From Gammaproteobacteria bacterium (GTDB taxonomy: Bacteria > Pseudomonadota > Gammaproteobacteria > Pseudomonadales > Azotimanducaceae), in assembly GCA_026708185.1 (NCBI GenBank), contig JAPOVK010000045.1, positions 1-64,000 of the forward strand: a stretch of 64,000 nt of DNA. The letters are read 5' to 3'. Shown here piece by piece: positions 1 through 9,467 of the stretch. The first letter of the stretch is position 1. The number at the start of each line of letters is the position of its first letter. Made by a program: the position numbers and the translations under genes. The notes under the pieces are model-generated. The model did not search any database, had not been told where the DNA came from, and saw nothing but the letters and a program-made list of their open reading frames with translations.

Positions 1-13
1 CTCCTTGGTGGAC

Positions 14-715
14 TCAAATGTTACGGCCCCCAAACACGTGATTTCTGACAGGCTCCGTAATTGCGAAACCAGCACACGCTTGTCCGCCAATTATGTCCTC
101 CAGTGTATGGCTACGACAGAACATCACATTCCGCGCAATTCCCCACCTGACTTCGTCCTCTGAGAGCACTTCTTCCTCAAAGAACGGCAAGGAGTACTTC
201 GCAACCAGACCCTTGTCCCCAACTCCTTCGTTCTCTTCGAACAGGAAATTGTAAAGGTTTATGGTGCATACCATTAGCCTACCTTTTTGTTTCAAGACGC
301 GTCGGCACCCGCGCCACAGACTTTGTAGGTCGTCAATATATGGAATAGAAACCGGGTTGAAGACCATATCAAACGAGCTCTCTGAGAAACGCGAAAGGTC
401 CGTCATCGAGCCTTGGGTACATTTGATCCCTAGGGCATGTTCATCGTTCACTTCCTGATCGCGACGAACCTGTTCATCCGATGTGTCCAACGACGTCACT
501 TCGGCACCTGCTGCCGCCAGAATAGCTGCCTGCTGGCCGCCGCCGGATCCTAGACAGAGAGTCTTACAGTTCTCTATTTTCTCAAATCAATGGTTTGGAA
601 CGGTTCGTGGACCGGCGAGCGTGACTGCCTAATCTCCGGATCTGGCACGATCGATTATCTCTTTGGATACCGGTTTCACCCAAGGACATCGCTCAGCCGT
701 TGCTTTGTTCCACGC
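14..715 (-). pseudogene. Decayed class I SAM-dependent methyltransferase
   Basis: One reading frame carries a recognisable small methyltransferase over about 234 codons. It begins near an AWN motif (710-715) and runs through PWVKPVSKEIIDRARSGD to the SAM-binding loop LCLGSGGGQQAAIL (about 515-557), then the acidic motif II, the SSFDMVFNPVS region and the SHTLEDIIGGQ region. The frame is broken twice, by TAG at 629-631 and TGA at 587-589. Both stops fall where relatives, as I remember them, have tryptophan (GDW and the W before FE). No start codon remains; the codon just upstream of AWN is TAA. After GFAITE the C-terminus departs from the family pattern and stops early, which suggests a further frameshift or truncation. 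Base composition is more AT-rich than its neighbours. An open stretch from 499 to 14 could still make a fragment without the SAM loop, which is unlikely to be active. Confidence 0.8.
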
Positions 716-893
716 TTACCGGTTGACTGTTTCAATATACATGGTTGCTCCGTGCGTGGTCCACCTCCGACCGTCAGCAGAACGCTGCCGAATCTCGACG
801 TCCGGCTGGGTTTGTCGCGTATTTTTGAAATGCTCAAGGGCGGTGTAGACGTTCTCTACCTGCGCACTCTGGTTGGCACGACTGACGCTCAGG
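716..893. other. Short spacer without a supported gene
   Basis: This spacer lies between the methyltransferase pseudogene and the end of pyrE. A minus-strand open frame ends at 716 and reads into the pyrE 3' end in another frame. Its C-terminal part (VENVYTALEHFKNTRQTQ and after) is not like shadow translation of high-GC DNA and could be a remnant of a lost gene, but I do not recognise it. Confidence 0.3.
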
Positions 894-1556
894 TCATGCG
901 AGCTTAGCTGCCCCGATGTCGCGCCGGTACAGCATAAGGCGGGCGGCGTGCTCGTGAAACGCGGCATGCGAGTCCAAGTAGCCGATCACGTCGTCGAGGT
1001 TGGCGACGCAGCGAACCGGAATCGCGAAGTCGCGTTCGAGAACCTGCACCGCAGTCTCCCGGCCCCCGCCGACGGGTTCCTGGCGATCGAGCGCGAGCAC
1101 GACACCGATCACTTCGCCGCCGGCCGCGGTGACCGACTCCACGGCCTCGCGCTTTGCGGTCCCGTCGGTAACCACGTCGTCGACGATGGCGACTTTGCGT
1201 CCGGCCATGGGTGCACCCACCAGGACGCCGCCCTCGCCATGGGTCTTGGCCTCCTTGCGATTGAAAGCCGCGCCCGTATTGCGCCCGTGGTCGCGCTGCA
1301 TGGCGACCGCCGTCGCGGTGGCGATCGGGATTCCTTTGTAAGCCGGGCCGAAGAAGACGTCGGGGACATCGGGTAGCTGCAGCGCCTCGGCTGCGTAGGC
1401 CGAGCCGAGGACGCCCAACCCCTCGCCGTCGGCGATCAGCCCCAGGTTGAAGAAGTACGGACTGCGGCGACCGGACTTCAGCACGTAGTCGCCGAAGTCG
1501 AGCACGTTGCGAGCGATCATTTCGCCCACGAAAGCCTGTGCCCGGGCGTCCGCCAT
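894..1556 (-). CDS. pyrE: Orotate phosphoribosyltransferase
   Basis: Transfers phosphoribose from PRPP to orotate to give orotidine 5'-phosphate in cytosolic UMP synthesis. The PRPP-binding loop VAIVDDVVTDGTA sits near residues 122-134, the substrate segment FGPAYKGIPIA near 69-79 and the flexible catalytic loop FNRKEAKTHGEGG near 98-110. All are typical, and about 220 residues is the normal length. The ATG at 1556 overlaps the TGA of rph (TGATG), which points to translational coupling; a GTG one codon upstream is an alternative. The rph-pyrE pair is a common gammaproteobacterial arrangement. Confidence 0.96.
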   Translation of the reverse strand: MADARAQAFVGEMIARNVLDFGDYVLKSGRRSPYFFNLGLIADGEGLGVLGSAYAAEALQLPDVPDVFFGPAYKGIPIATATAVAMQRDHGRNTGAAFNRKEAKTHGEGGVLVGAPMAGRKVAIVDDVVTDGTAKREAVESVTAAGGEVIGVVLALDRQEPVGGGRETAVQVLERDFAIPVRCVANLDDVIGYLDSHAAFHEHAARLMLYRRDIGAAKLA

Positions 1557-2296
1557 CACAAGGCCAAGGCCTGCTTCTGGGCATCGAAGAGATCACCGAT
1601 GCCCGCCTCCGCAAGACCCAGCAGCTCATCGAGGGCGCTGCGCGCGAAGGCACCTTGCTCGGCCGTGCCTTGGATCTCGATGAACCCGCGTCCTTCCATC
1701 ATCACCACGTTCATATCGGTGTCGGCGTTGGAGTCCTCGGCGTAGTCGAGGTCGAGCACGCTCATCCCCCGGTAGATGCCCACCGAGACGGAGGCCACCA
1801 AGCCGAGAAACGCCTTTGGCGCCACGCGGCCGACGGCATCGGCCATCGCCACGCAGCCACCGGTGATCGACGCGGTGCGCGTGCCGCCGTCGGCTTGGAG
1901 GACGTCGCAGTCGATCTTGATGGTGCGCTCGCCGAGGGCGTCGAGATCCACGGCCGCGCGCAGCGAACGGCCGATCAGGCGCTGGATTTCGACGGTGCGG
2001 CCGCCCTGCTTGCCGCGCGCGGCTTCGCGGTCGGTACGCGTATGGGTCGACGCCGGCAGCATGCCGTACTCGGCGGTGATCCAACCGCGCCCTTGCCCGC
2101 GCATGAACGGCGGCACCTGGTGCTCTACGCTGGCCGTACAGATCACCTTGGTGTCGCCGAAGGCGATCAGCACCGAGCCGGCGGCGTGCTTGGTGAACCC
2201 ACGGGTGATGGTCACGGGCCGCGGTTCGTCGGCCGCGCGCCGGCTGGGGCGCGAGCGCGCACTGGCGTGCGCGGGTCCATTGGATCGCACGGCCAT
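1556..2296 (-). CDS. rph: Ribonuclease PH
   Basis: A phosphorolytic 3'-5' exoribonuclease that trims tRNA 3' ends, acting as a hexamer. The 246-residue protein has the family core: [53 protein letters not shown], the phosphate-site region [14 protein letters not shown], and [18 protein letters not shown]. The N-terminus is about 10 residues longer than usual, with a low-complexity SARSRPSRR stretch. It is divergent from yicC and directly coupled to pyrE downstream. Confidence 0.97.
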   Translation of the reverse strand: MAVRSNGPAHASARSRPSRRAADEPRPVTITRGFTKHAAGSVLIAFGDTKVICTASVEHQVPPFMRGQGRGWITAEYGMLPASTHTRTDREAARGKQGGRTVEIQRLIGRSLRAAVDLDALGERTIKIDCDVLQADGGTRTASITGGCVAMADAVGRVAPKAFLGLVASVSVGIYRGMSVLDLDYAEDSNADTDMNVVMMEGRGFIEIQGTAEQGAFARSALDELLGLAEAGIGDLFDAQKQALAL

Positions 2297-2419
2297 GCAG
2301 ACTCCTTGTGATACTCGTGGAGGGTTTTGTCGGGAAGCGACATTTCAAGGGCGCGTCGCCGGAGCCATTATAATCCTTCGAGATTCCACCAAGCCGGTGA
2401 CACTCACGTCCTGAATGCG

Positions 2420-3271
2420 ATGGTAGCGAGCATGACTGCGTTCGGGCGTGCCGGCTGCGCCTTGGTGGCTTGGGAGATCCGATCCGTCAACCACCGCTAC
2501 CTGGAATTGGGCTTTCGGCTACCCGACCAACTCCGTGACTTGGAACGCCGGTTGCGGGAATTGGCCCTGCGCCGCATACGACGCGGCAAGGTCGACGCGA
2601 CCCTCAGGTTGGCGACGGCCGAGATCACGCCTGAGATCAATGCCAAGGCCGTCGAGCATCTTCTGGCCGCGGTGGATGCTATTCGCAGGCAAGCGCCAAG
2701 CGAGACGATCGGCCCGGTGAACCCCTTGGATCTGATGCGCTTCCCCGGTGTGTTGGCGGACTTGGGCGGCGACATCGACGCCCTGAAGGCTGCTGCGATC
2801 GAGGGCTTCGAGGCCGCGCTCGACGACTTGGTGGAACATCGTGCCAGCGAAGGTGCGAACCTGGCCGCCTTGCTCGGCGAGCGGTTGGCCGAGGTCGAGC
2901 GCATCGTTGCGGCCGTTCGGGCCTTGATCGCTGACCATGGTGACTACCTCCGCGACCGTCTGCTCGACCGCGTGCAGGCCTTGACCACGAGCGTGGACGA
3001 AGACCGTCTGGAACAGGAGGTGGCCTTGCTCGTCCACAAGGCGGATGTCGCCGAGGAGTTGGATCGGCTGGAGATACACGTCGGCGAAGCCCGGACCAGC
3101 CTCGCCGGCGAAGAGCCCTGCGGCCGGCGTCTCGATTTCCTGATGCAGGAACTCGGTCGCGAAGCGAACACGCTCGCCGCCAAGTCGATCCTTCCCGATG
3201 CCGCGCGGCTTGCCGTCGACCTCAAGGTCGTGATCGAGCAGATGCGCGAGCAGGTGCAAAACGTCGAGTAG
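2420..3271 (+). CDS. yicC: YicC/YloC family endoribonuclease
   Basis: YicC-type proteins are conserved RNases; the E. coli member has been linked to small-RNA turnover. The start at 2420 is chosen because MVASMTAFGRA matches the conserved family N-terminus (SMTAF.R). The open frame further upstream has no such support. Typical features are EIRSVNHRYLELGFRLP, RRIRRGKVDATL, and the C-terminal region EEPCGRRLDFLMQELGREANTLAAKS. At 283 residues it is full length. It is the first gene of a tight run yicC-gmk-rpoZ-spoT-recG and is divergent from rph. Confidence 0.94.
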   Translation: MVASMTAFGRAGCALVAWEIRSVNHRYLELGFRLPDQLRDLERRLRELALRRIRRGKVDATLRLATAEITPEINAKAVEHLLAAVDAIRRQAPSETIGPVNPLDLMRFPGVLADLGGDIDALKAAAIEGFEAALDDLVEHRASEGANLAALLGERLAEVERIVAAVRALIADHGDYLRDRLLDRVQALTTSVDEDRLEQEVALLVHKADVAEELDRLEIHVGEARTSLAGEEPCGRRLDFLMQELGREANTLAAKSILPDAARLAVDLKVVIEQMREQVQNVE

Positions 3272-3279
3272 CTTAGGAC

Positions 3280-3933
3280 GTGCAACGGGAGCCACCGGCG
3301 AAAGTCGTCACCGAGCCGCGCGAACGCGGCCATCTGTTTGTGATCTCGGCGCCATCCGGTGCCGGGAAAACCTCTTTGATCAGTGCTCTTGCCAAAAGTG
3401 ATTGCTCACTCACGGTCTCCGTATCGCATACCACCAGGCCGCGGCGCGATGGCGAGCAGGATGGCGTCCACTATCACTTTGTCGACATCGAGACCTTCGC
3501 CGCGATGCGAGCCCGGGGCGAGTTCCTCGAGTGCGCGGATGTCTTCGGCCACGCCTACGGCACCTCGCGGAACGCGGTCCTTGATGCCTTCGAGGCGGGT
3601 CGCGACGTGATCCTGGAGATCGACTGGCAAGGTGCGGCCCAGGTGCGGGCGCGCTGGCCGACCGCGGTCGCGATCTTCCTGCTGCCGCCGTCGCGTGATG
3701 CCTTGGTGGCTCGTCTGCGGGGTCGGGGGCAGGATGGGCCCGACGTGATCGCTGCGCGGACCGCGCAGGCGGTAGCCGACATGTCGCACCACGGCGAGTT
3801 CGATCACGTGGTGGTCAACGATGATTTCGACACAGCCCTGGCGGACCTCCGGGATATCGTCGAAGCGACGCGCGCGGGCCTTAGGCCGACGCGTTCCGAC
3901 CACGCTGCGTTGATAGCCGAACTGTTGTCTTGA
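3280..3933 (+). CDS. gmk: Guanylate kinase
   Basis: Phosphorylates GMP to GDP with ATP. The P-loop SAPSGAGKTS is at about residues 23-32. The GMP-binding segment SVSHTTRPRRDGEQDGVHYHF and the LECADVFGHAYGTSR region follow. The start is a GTG only 8 nt after the yicC stop, so the two genes are almost certainly co-transcribed. At 217 residues it is slightly longer than E. coli Gmk, through a short N-terminal extension. Confidence 0.96.
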   Translation: MQREPPAKVVTEPRERGHLFVISAPSGAGKTSLISALAKSDCSLTVSVSHTTRPRRDGEQDGVHYHFVDIETFAAMRARGEFLECADVFGHAYGTSRNAVLDAFEAGRDVILEIDWQGAAQVRARWPTAVAIFLLPPSRDALVARLRGRGQDGPDVIAARTAQAVADMSHHGEFDHVVVNDDFDTALADLRDIVEATRAGLRPTRSDHAALIAELLS

Positions 3934-3987
3934 GTGATGGACAGCGGGTAGACTCGCCGCTAGCTGAAACAACTTGTAACGAACGCC

Positions 3988-4272
3988 ATGGCCCGAGTCA
4001 CCGTTGAAGACTGTCTTGAACATGTGAGCAACCGCTTCGAACTCGTCGTGCGCGCCACGCGCCGCGCTCGCCAGATGCACCGCGGCGTCGAGCCGCTCGT
4101 GCCGGAAGAAGACGACAAGGAGACGGTGATCGCGTTGCGGGAAATCGCCGAAGGCCTGATCACGGACGAGGTGCTCGAAGCCGGCGATGTTCTCCCGATC
4201 GAGGAGGAGCCGCAGGTGGAGGTGGGAATGCCGTTCGGCGGCTTGGGAGATGACCGAGCAGACGACTTCTAG
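3988..4272 (+). CDS. rpoZ: RNA polymerase omega subunit
   Basis: Small RNA polymerase subunit that helps assemble beta' and forms part of a ppGpp-binding site. The N-terminus [20 protein letters not shown] and the following RATRRARQ and [17 protein letters not shown] segments are classic omega. At 94 residues it is full length. Its 3' end overlaps the likely spoT start by 23 nt, so the ppGpp enzyme and a ppGpp-binding subunit of its target are translationally linked. Confidence 0.96.
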   Translation: MARVTVEDCLEHVSNRFELVVRATRRARQMHRGVEPLVPEEDDKETVIALREIAEGLITDEVLEAGDVLPIEEEPQVEVGMPFGGLGDDRADDF

Positions 4273-6571
4273 CGGAGGTCCTTGGCCGGAACTCAAGGAT
4301 TACGCCGGTCGCGTAGTCGCGACGGAAACAGGCTCTGCCGCACCACGGAACGGCGACACCGCCGAGTCGGCGCGCTCGCAAGGACCGGACAACGGGCGCG
4401 GCGGCTACTTTCAGAATCAGCTTCGCGCACAGGCGACCGCCCCCGAAGTCGCCGTACCCACCACCATCGATGATCTGCGTCTGACGCTCCTCGAATACCT
4501 CCCGGAAGCGGAGGTGGCCGACATCGCTCGCGCCTACGCCTTCGCCGAGGACGCGCACGACGGGCAGATGCGGCGCACGGGGCACGAGTACATCACCCAC
4601 CCTCTGGCGGTGGCCAACGTGCTGACGACCATGCACATGGATCACCAGTCGATCATGGCGGCGATCCTGCACGACGTCCTCGAAGACACCGGAGTATCCA
4701 AGGCGACGCTCGCCGACACGTTCGGAACCGAGGTGGCGGAGATCGTCGACGGCGTCTCGAAGTTGGCGACCATCTTCAAGTCGCGGGCGGAGGCCCAGGC
4801 GGAGAACTTCCAGAAGATGGCGATGGCGACGGCGCAGGACATCCGCGTCATCCTGGTCAAGATCGCCGACCGGCTTCACAACATGCGCACGATCGGCGTG
4901 ATGCCGCCGGAGAAGCGAAAACGCACGGCCCGGGAAACCCTGGAGTTCTACGCGCCCATCGCCAACCGCCTCGGCATGAACTCGGTTCGCGTGGAACTCG
5001 AGGATCTCGCGTTTCAGGCGCTCTACCCGCTTCGGGCGGACCGGATCGAGCGCGCGCTGTCGGCCGTGCGGGAGAGCCAGACGGGGCAGATGGCGGAACT
5101 CAAGCGCGACCTGGAGGCGAGCCTGCGGCGGGAGGGGATCGACGCGGCGGTGGTCGGCCGTCGGCGCCACCTCTACTCCATCTACAGCAAGATGAAGACC
5201 CAGCACACGTCCTTCAAGGACATCATGGACGTGTTCGGCTTCCGCGTCATCGTCGATCGCGTCGACACCTGCTATCGGGCGCTGGGCGTGGTGCACAACC
5301 TCTACAAGCCCGTGCCCAACCGGTTCAAGGACTACATCGCCATCCCGAAGGCCAACGGGTACCAGTCCCTGCACACCGGCTTGGTCGGCATGCACGGGGT
5401 GCCCATCGAAGTCCAGATCCGCACGCGGCAAATGGACATGATCGCGGACAACGGCATCGCGGGACACTGGCTCTACACCGGCGAGGACGACGTCAACGGC
5501 AGCCAGGTTCGCGCGCGTCAATGGGTTGCGGGCCTTTTGGACCTTCAACAGCGGGCCGGCAACTCGCTGGAGTTCATCGAGAGCCTGAAGATCGATCTGT
5601 TCCCGGACGAGGTCTACGTGTTCTCGCCGCGCGGGGAGATCTTCGAACTGCCCAAAGGCGCCTGTCCCGTCGACTTCGCCTACGCCGTGCACACCGACAT
5701 CGGCAATCACTGCGTCGCCTGCCGCGTCGATCGCGCGCTTGCGCCTTTGTCGGTGTCGCTGGAGTCGGGGCAGACGGTTGAGATCATCACCGCGGCCGAC
5801 GGTCGCCCGAGCCCGAACTGGCTGGAGTTCGTCGTCTCCAGCAAGGCGCGCGCCGCGATCCGCCAGGCCCTGAAGGTGCAGCAGCGGTGGGAGTCGGTAC
5901 GCTTCGGCCGCCACCTGCTGGACCGGTCGCTGGCCAACGGCGGCACGTCGATCAAGGCCCTCGACTTCCGGCGGCTGCGCAAGGTGTTCAAGCACTTCGG
6001 CGTGCGCAAGCTCGACGACCTGCTCGCCGAAATCGGCCTGGGCAACCTGATGGCGTACGTGGTGGCCCAGCGTCTGCTGGCGGCGGACAACCCGGACTAC
6101 GAAGCCTTGGACATCGAACGCGGTGGACCGGTGGCGATCCGCGGCGGCGAGGGACTGGTGATCAGTTACGCGCGCTGCTGCGGCCCGGTCCCGGGCGACC
6201 ACGTCGTCGGCCACATGACCCCGGGCAAGGGCTTCGTGGCGCACATCGAGACCTGCAACAACGTCCAGGACGTGCGCCGCCGCAACGAGCGCGACATCAT
6301 CCCCACACGCTGGGCCGAGCATACCGAGGGCGAGTTCGAGACGACCTTGCACATCGCGGTCACGCGCCGAAAGGGCGACATCGCGGAGTTGGCGGCGGCC
6401 GTGAACGCGGCGGATGCCGGCATCGACAACATTGCGGTCGATGAGCGCTCGGCGGACCTCAAGAGCGTGCGGCTCGCGCTGTCGGTCAAAGACCGAGACC
6501 ACCTGGCCCGTGTCCAGCAGCGGCTGTTGAGCGTTGCCGCCGTCCAACGCGTCGACCGACCGGTTGACTGA
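4250..6571 (+). CDS. spoT: Bifunctional (p)ppGpp synthetase/hydrolase
   Basis: Makes and degrades the stringent-response alarmones (p)ppGpp. The start at 4250 ([10 protein letters not shown]) overlaps rpoZ and gives 773 residues. That includes an N-terminal extension of about 70 weakly conserved residues compared with E. coli SpoT. The HD hydrolase domain has HDVLEDTG at residues 141-148. The synthetase domain runs from about 305 to 390 with FGFRVIV and the RFKD motif (358-361) typical of bifunctional enzymes. A TGS domain (about 455-515) and a C-terminal ACT domain follow. Both catalytic halves look intact, and neighbours are the standard ones. Confidence 0.96.
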   Translation: MTEQTTSSGGPWPELKDYAGRVVATETGSAAPRNGDTAESARSQGPDNGRGGYFQNQLRAQATAPEVAVPTTIDDLRLTLLEYLPEAEVADIARAYAFAEDAHDGQMRRTGHEYITHPLAVANVLTTMHMDHQSIMAAILHDVLEDTGVSKATLADTFGTEVAEIVDGVSKLATIFKSRAEAQAENFQKMAMATAQDIRVILVKIADRLHNMRTIGVMPPEKRKRTARETLEFYAPIANRLGMNSVRVELEDLAFQALYPLRADRIERALSAVRESQTGQMAELKRDLEASLRREGIDAAVVGRRRHLYSIYSKMKTQHTSFKDIMDVFGFRVIVDRVDTCYRALGVVHNLYKPVPNRFKDYIAIPKANGYQSLHTGLVGMHGVPIEVQIRTRQMDMIADNGIAGHWLYTGEDDVNGSQVRARQWVAGLLDLQQRAGNSLEFIESLKIDLFPDEVYVFSPRGEIFELPKGACPVDFAYAVHTDIGNHCVACRVDRALAPLSVSLESGQTVEIITAADGRPSPNWLEFVVSSKARAAIRQALKVQQRWESVRFGRHLLDRSLANGGTSIKALDFRRLRKVFKHFGVRKLDDLLAEIGLGNLMAYVVAQRLLAADNPDYEALDIERGGPVAIRGGEGLVISYARCCGPVPGDHVVGHMTPGKGFVAHIETCNNVQDVRRRNERDIIPTRWAEHTEGEFETTLHIAVTRRKGDIAELAAAVNAADAGIDNIAVDERSADLKSVRLALSVKDRDHLARVQQRLLSVAAVQRVDRPVD

Positions 6572-8630
6572 ACCAGCCTCGTCTCTCGACGCCGCGGTTA
6601 CCACGCTGCCGGGCATCGGCCCGGGTAGCGCGGAGAAACTGGCACGGCTCGACATCGTCACGATCAGGGACCTCGTCCTTCACGTCCCTTTTCGCTACCA
6701 AGATCGCACGCGCTCGGTACCGTTCGGCGAACTCACACCAGGTCGCGAGTGCGTCGTTACGGGCGAGGTCGCGTCAGTGAACGTCGCCTATGGCCGGCGT
6801 CGGTCGCTGTTGGTCACCCTCAGCGACGGCGAGCGACGTGTGACGATCCGATTCTTCCACTTCAACGTACGGCAGCGCCGGGCCTTCCAGGCGGGGTTGT
6901 GGATGCGCTGCTTCGGAGACGTCCGCCTCGGCCCCCTTGGGCTCGAGATGGTGCATCCCGAATACCGCCTACACCGTGAGAAGCCGGCCTTGGTCGAGGC
7001 CGAGCTGACGCCGGTCTACCGGGTTACGCAGGGCCTGACGCCCAAGCGGCTCGGTCAATGGGTCGACAAGGCTCTTGAGCGGGCGGCCGATGCCGTGTTT
7101 AGCCACCTCCCGGACGAGGCGTTTCCCAATTTGCTGGCCGCGATCCGGTTCCTGCACCGGCCTGCGGCGGAACCGGATATCGAAAAGCGCGTCGAAACAG
7201 CGCGGTCCCGGGTCGCCCTCGACGAGTTCGTCGGCCACTACTTGGTTCTCAAGAACCGCCAGGCGTTGGCGAAGACGCAAACGACCTTGCCGCTCCCGTC
7301 CCGCGAGCAACTGGGCCGCGAGCTTTTGCGCCAACTGGGTTTTCGCCTGACCCGGGCCCAAGCGCGCGTGACGGCCGAAGTGCTCAACGACTTGGACCAC
7401 GACCGGCCCATGATGCGGCTTCTGCAGGGCGACGTCGGCTCGGGCAAGACGGTGGTGGCGGCGTTTGCCGCGATTCGCGCAGCCGAAAACGGCTATCAGA
7501 CCGCGATCATGGCGCCCACGGAGATCCTCGCCGAACAGCACTTCGAGACCTTGAGCCTGTGGTTGCCGCCGCTTGGCATCGAGGTGGGACTGCTCACCGG
7601 TCGCATGAGCGCGGCGGAACGCCGTGCGCGGTTGGCGGCCGTGGCGGAAGGTCGGGACCTCGTGGTCGTTGGGACACACGCCTTGTTCCAGGCAGGCGTG
7701 GGATTCCACGCCTTGGCGCTGGCCATCATCGACGAGCAGCACCGGTTTGGCGTGCATCAGCGTATGCAGTTGCGCGACAAGGGACGCTTGCCGCACCAGT
7801 TGGTGATGACGGCGACGCCGATCCCGCGCACGCTGACCATGGCCCTGTACGCCGACATGGACGTCTCGACCATCGACGAGTTGCCGCCCGGGCGAACGCC
7901 GGTACGCACGCACTTGGCGATGATGTCTCGACGGGACGAGGCGATCGAACGTGTGGCCCGGGCCTGCGCGGCAGGGAGGCAGGCCTACTGGGTCTGCACG
8001 ATGATCGAGGAGGACGAGGAGGCCGACTTGGGCGGTCGCCCGCCCCTGCACGCCGCGGTCACGACCTACGAGGAGTTGGGGCGCGCGATGCCCGGCGGCT
8101 TGCGCCTCGGCCTGGTGCACGGGCGCCTGCCGCCAGCCGAGAAGAGCGCCGTCATGGCCGACTTCAAGGCGCACCGCATCGACGTGCTCGTCGCCACCAC
8201 GGTCATCGAAGTAGGCGTCGACGTGCCGAATGCGACGCTGATGGTGATCGACAACGCCGAACGCCTCGGGCTCGCGCAGTTGCATCAGTTGCGGGGGCGC
8301 GTTGGCCGGGGCGCGGGCTCAAGCAGTTGCCTCCTGCTCTACGAGACGCCGGTGTCGGACGTCGCCCGGCAACGTTTGACCGTCATGCGCGAGACCAACG
8401 ACGGCTTCGCGATTGCGGAGAAGGATCTCGAGTTGCGCGGTCCCGGCGACGTGCTGGGAACGCGTCAGACCGGCGAACAGACGTTCCGGCTGGCCGATCT
8501 GGCCGCCGACCGCACCTTGGTTCCCAAGGCCGTCAGGCTGGGCGACCAGCTCCTGGCCGAGGATCCGGCCACGGCGCGGGTGATCGTGGACACCTGGGCG
8601 CAGGGCGATATCGAGTACGCGTCCGTGTGA
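6534..8630 (+). CDS. recG: ATP-dependent DNA helicase RecG
   Basis: Remodels stalled replication forks and branched DNA. The N-terminal wedge domain is followed by helicase motifs: Walker A LLQGDVGSGKT, DEQHRFGVHQR (motif II), TATPIPRTL (motif III), and the C-terminal RGRVGRG and ETNDGFAIAEKDLELRGPGD segments. About 690-698 residues is normal. The start is uncertain: TTG at 6534 overlaps spoT by 38 nt, and a TTG at 6564 overlaps it by 8 nt. The stop codon lies inside an 18-nt tandem duplication (8621-8656). Confidence 0.95.
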   Translation: MPPSNASTDRLTEPASSLDAAVTTLPGIGPGSAEKLARLDIVTIRDLVLHVPFRYQDRTRSVPFGELTPGRECVVTGEVASVNVAYGRRRSLLVTLSDGERRVTIRFFHFNVRQRRAFQAGLWMRCFGDVRLGPLGLEMVHPEYRLHREKPALVEAELTPVYRVTQGLTPKRLGQWVDKALERAADAVFSHLPDEAFPNLLAAIRFLHRPAAEPDIEKRVETARSRVALDEFVGHYLVLKNRQALAKTQTTLPLPSREQLGRELLRQLGFRLTRAQARVTAEVLNDLDHDRPMMRLLQGDVGSGKTVVAAFAAIRAAENGYQTAIMAPTEILAEQHFETLSLWLPPLGIEVGLLTGRMSAAERRARLAAVAEGRDLVVVGTHALFQAGVGFHALALAIIDEQHRFGVHQRMQLRDKGRLPHQLVMTATPIPRTLTMALYADMDVSTIDELPPGRTPVRTHLAMMSRRDEAIERVARACAAGRQAYWVCTMIEEDEEADLGGRPPLHAAVTTYEELGRAMPGGLRLGLVHGRLPPAEKSAVMADFKAHRIDVLVATTVIEVGVDVPNATLMVIDNAERLGLAQLHQLRGRVGRGAGSSSCLLLYETPVSDVARQRLTVMRETNDGFAIAEKDLELRGPGDVLGTRQTGEQTFRLADLAADRTLVPKAVRLGDQLLAEDPATARVIVDTWAQGDIEYASV

Positions 8631-8670
8631 CGCGCCGCGTCCGTGTGACGCGCCGCGTCAGTCGGCGCAC

Positions 8671-9141
8671 TCAAGGTGGCTGGCGCGGACCCGTCTGCTT
8701 CGGTCGCTGGCGTACCGGTGCGGTTCCGTAGATGCCGGCCAGCACATTGGTGCCGACGAAGAGAAACTCGGCGCCATCGACGAGCCCGACGATGCGGTCG
8801 ATGGCGGTGCCGTCGGCGTTGACGTAAACGACGGCGGGATAGCCGTGCTCGTTGTACTGTTTCGCTCGGCCGCGACTGAGATCTCCGTCCAGCTTCAGCG
8901 CGATTGTGTGCTCGGCGACCCACGCCGCCACGTCCGGATCCTTGAAGGTCGTCGCTTCCATGACGCGGCACGGCGCGCACCACGTTGTCGTGTAGTAGAG
9001 GAGGACCAGTTTGTCCTCTGCCTCCGCTCGGGCGAGCGCCTTGCGGACCGAGAGGTCTTGGAAGACCACGCCGTCGGCGACGGTTGTCGCGGTCACGAGA
9101 ACGACGATGAGCGATATGGCTGTTCGAAGGACTTTGCGCAT
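8671..9141 (-). CDS. Exported thioredoxin-like protein
   Basis: A small periplasmic thioredoxin-fold protein of about 156 residues. The start at 9141 (MRKVLRTAISLIVVLVTATTVADG) gives a clean signal peptide; the open frame upstream has no signal character. The redox motif WCAPC follows LVLLYYTTT, and the cis-proline region YPAVVYV is present. This is like the thioredoxin_7/DsbD-gamma class that reduces or oxidises exported cysteines. The partner is not evident. It converges with recG and is divergent from the rubredoxin gene. Confidence 0.85.
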   Translation of the reverse strand: MRKVLRTAISLIVVLVTATTVADGVVFQDLSVRKALARAEAEDKLVLLYYTTTWCAPCRVMEATTFKDPDVAAWVAEHTIALKLDGDLSRGRAKQYNEHGYPAVVYVNADGTAIDRIVGLVDGAEFLFVGTNVLAGIYGTAPVRQRPKQTGPRQPP

Positions 9142-9279
9142 GGCTTGCCGGAAGCGCCAATATGCTGCAAAAGTAGCATCCTGGCGTCGACGCCGCAAGC
9201 AAGCCCCGTAGAAAAACAGGGTGCCATCCACTACGCTCGAATCCTTGCCCACACCGCCTACCTGACACCGAGGGGTTTG

Positions 9280-9447
9280 ATGAGGAAGTGGCAATGCATC
9301 GTCTGTGGCTGGATCTACGACGAAGCGGAAGGTTGCGACTACGACGGGATCGCGCCCGGCACGGCTTGGGAGGACGTGCCGGAGGATTTCGTCTGTCCGG
9401 AATGCGGGGTCGGCAAGGAGGACTTCGAGATGATCGAAATCGGCTGA
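9280..9447 (+). CDS. Rubredoxin
   Basis: A 55-residue one-iron electron carrier. Two CxxC pairs bind iron: CIVCG near residues 6-10 and CPECG near 39-43. The YDGIAPGTAWEDVPEDFVCP segment is diagnostic. The start ATG at 9280 has a good ribosome site (GAGGGG) 5-10 nt upstream. Rubredoxins serve alkane hydroxylases or oxygen and peroxide detoxification. No alkane hydroxylase or rubredoxin reductase is in this window, so the partner is unknown. Confidence 0.95.
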   Translation: MRKWQCIVCGWIYDEAEGCDYDGIAPGTAWEDVPEDFVCPECGVGKEDFEMIEIG

Positions 9448-9467
9448 TCGGCTCTTAAGGGGAGAAA

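Noticed and set aside
587-631. Reassigned stop codons (TGA and TAG as Trp) in the methyltransferase
   Set aside because: Neighbouring genes use TGA and TAG as normal stops (rph, yicC, spoT), so decay is the simpler explanation.
4160-6661. An 833-codon minus-strand frame opposite spoT
   Set aside because: It mirrors codon bias on the complementary strand of a conserved gene and has no recognisable domain.
9139-9294. Longer N-terminus for the thioredoxin-like protein
   Set aside because: The extra 51 residues lack conservation and hide the signal peptide that starts at 9141.
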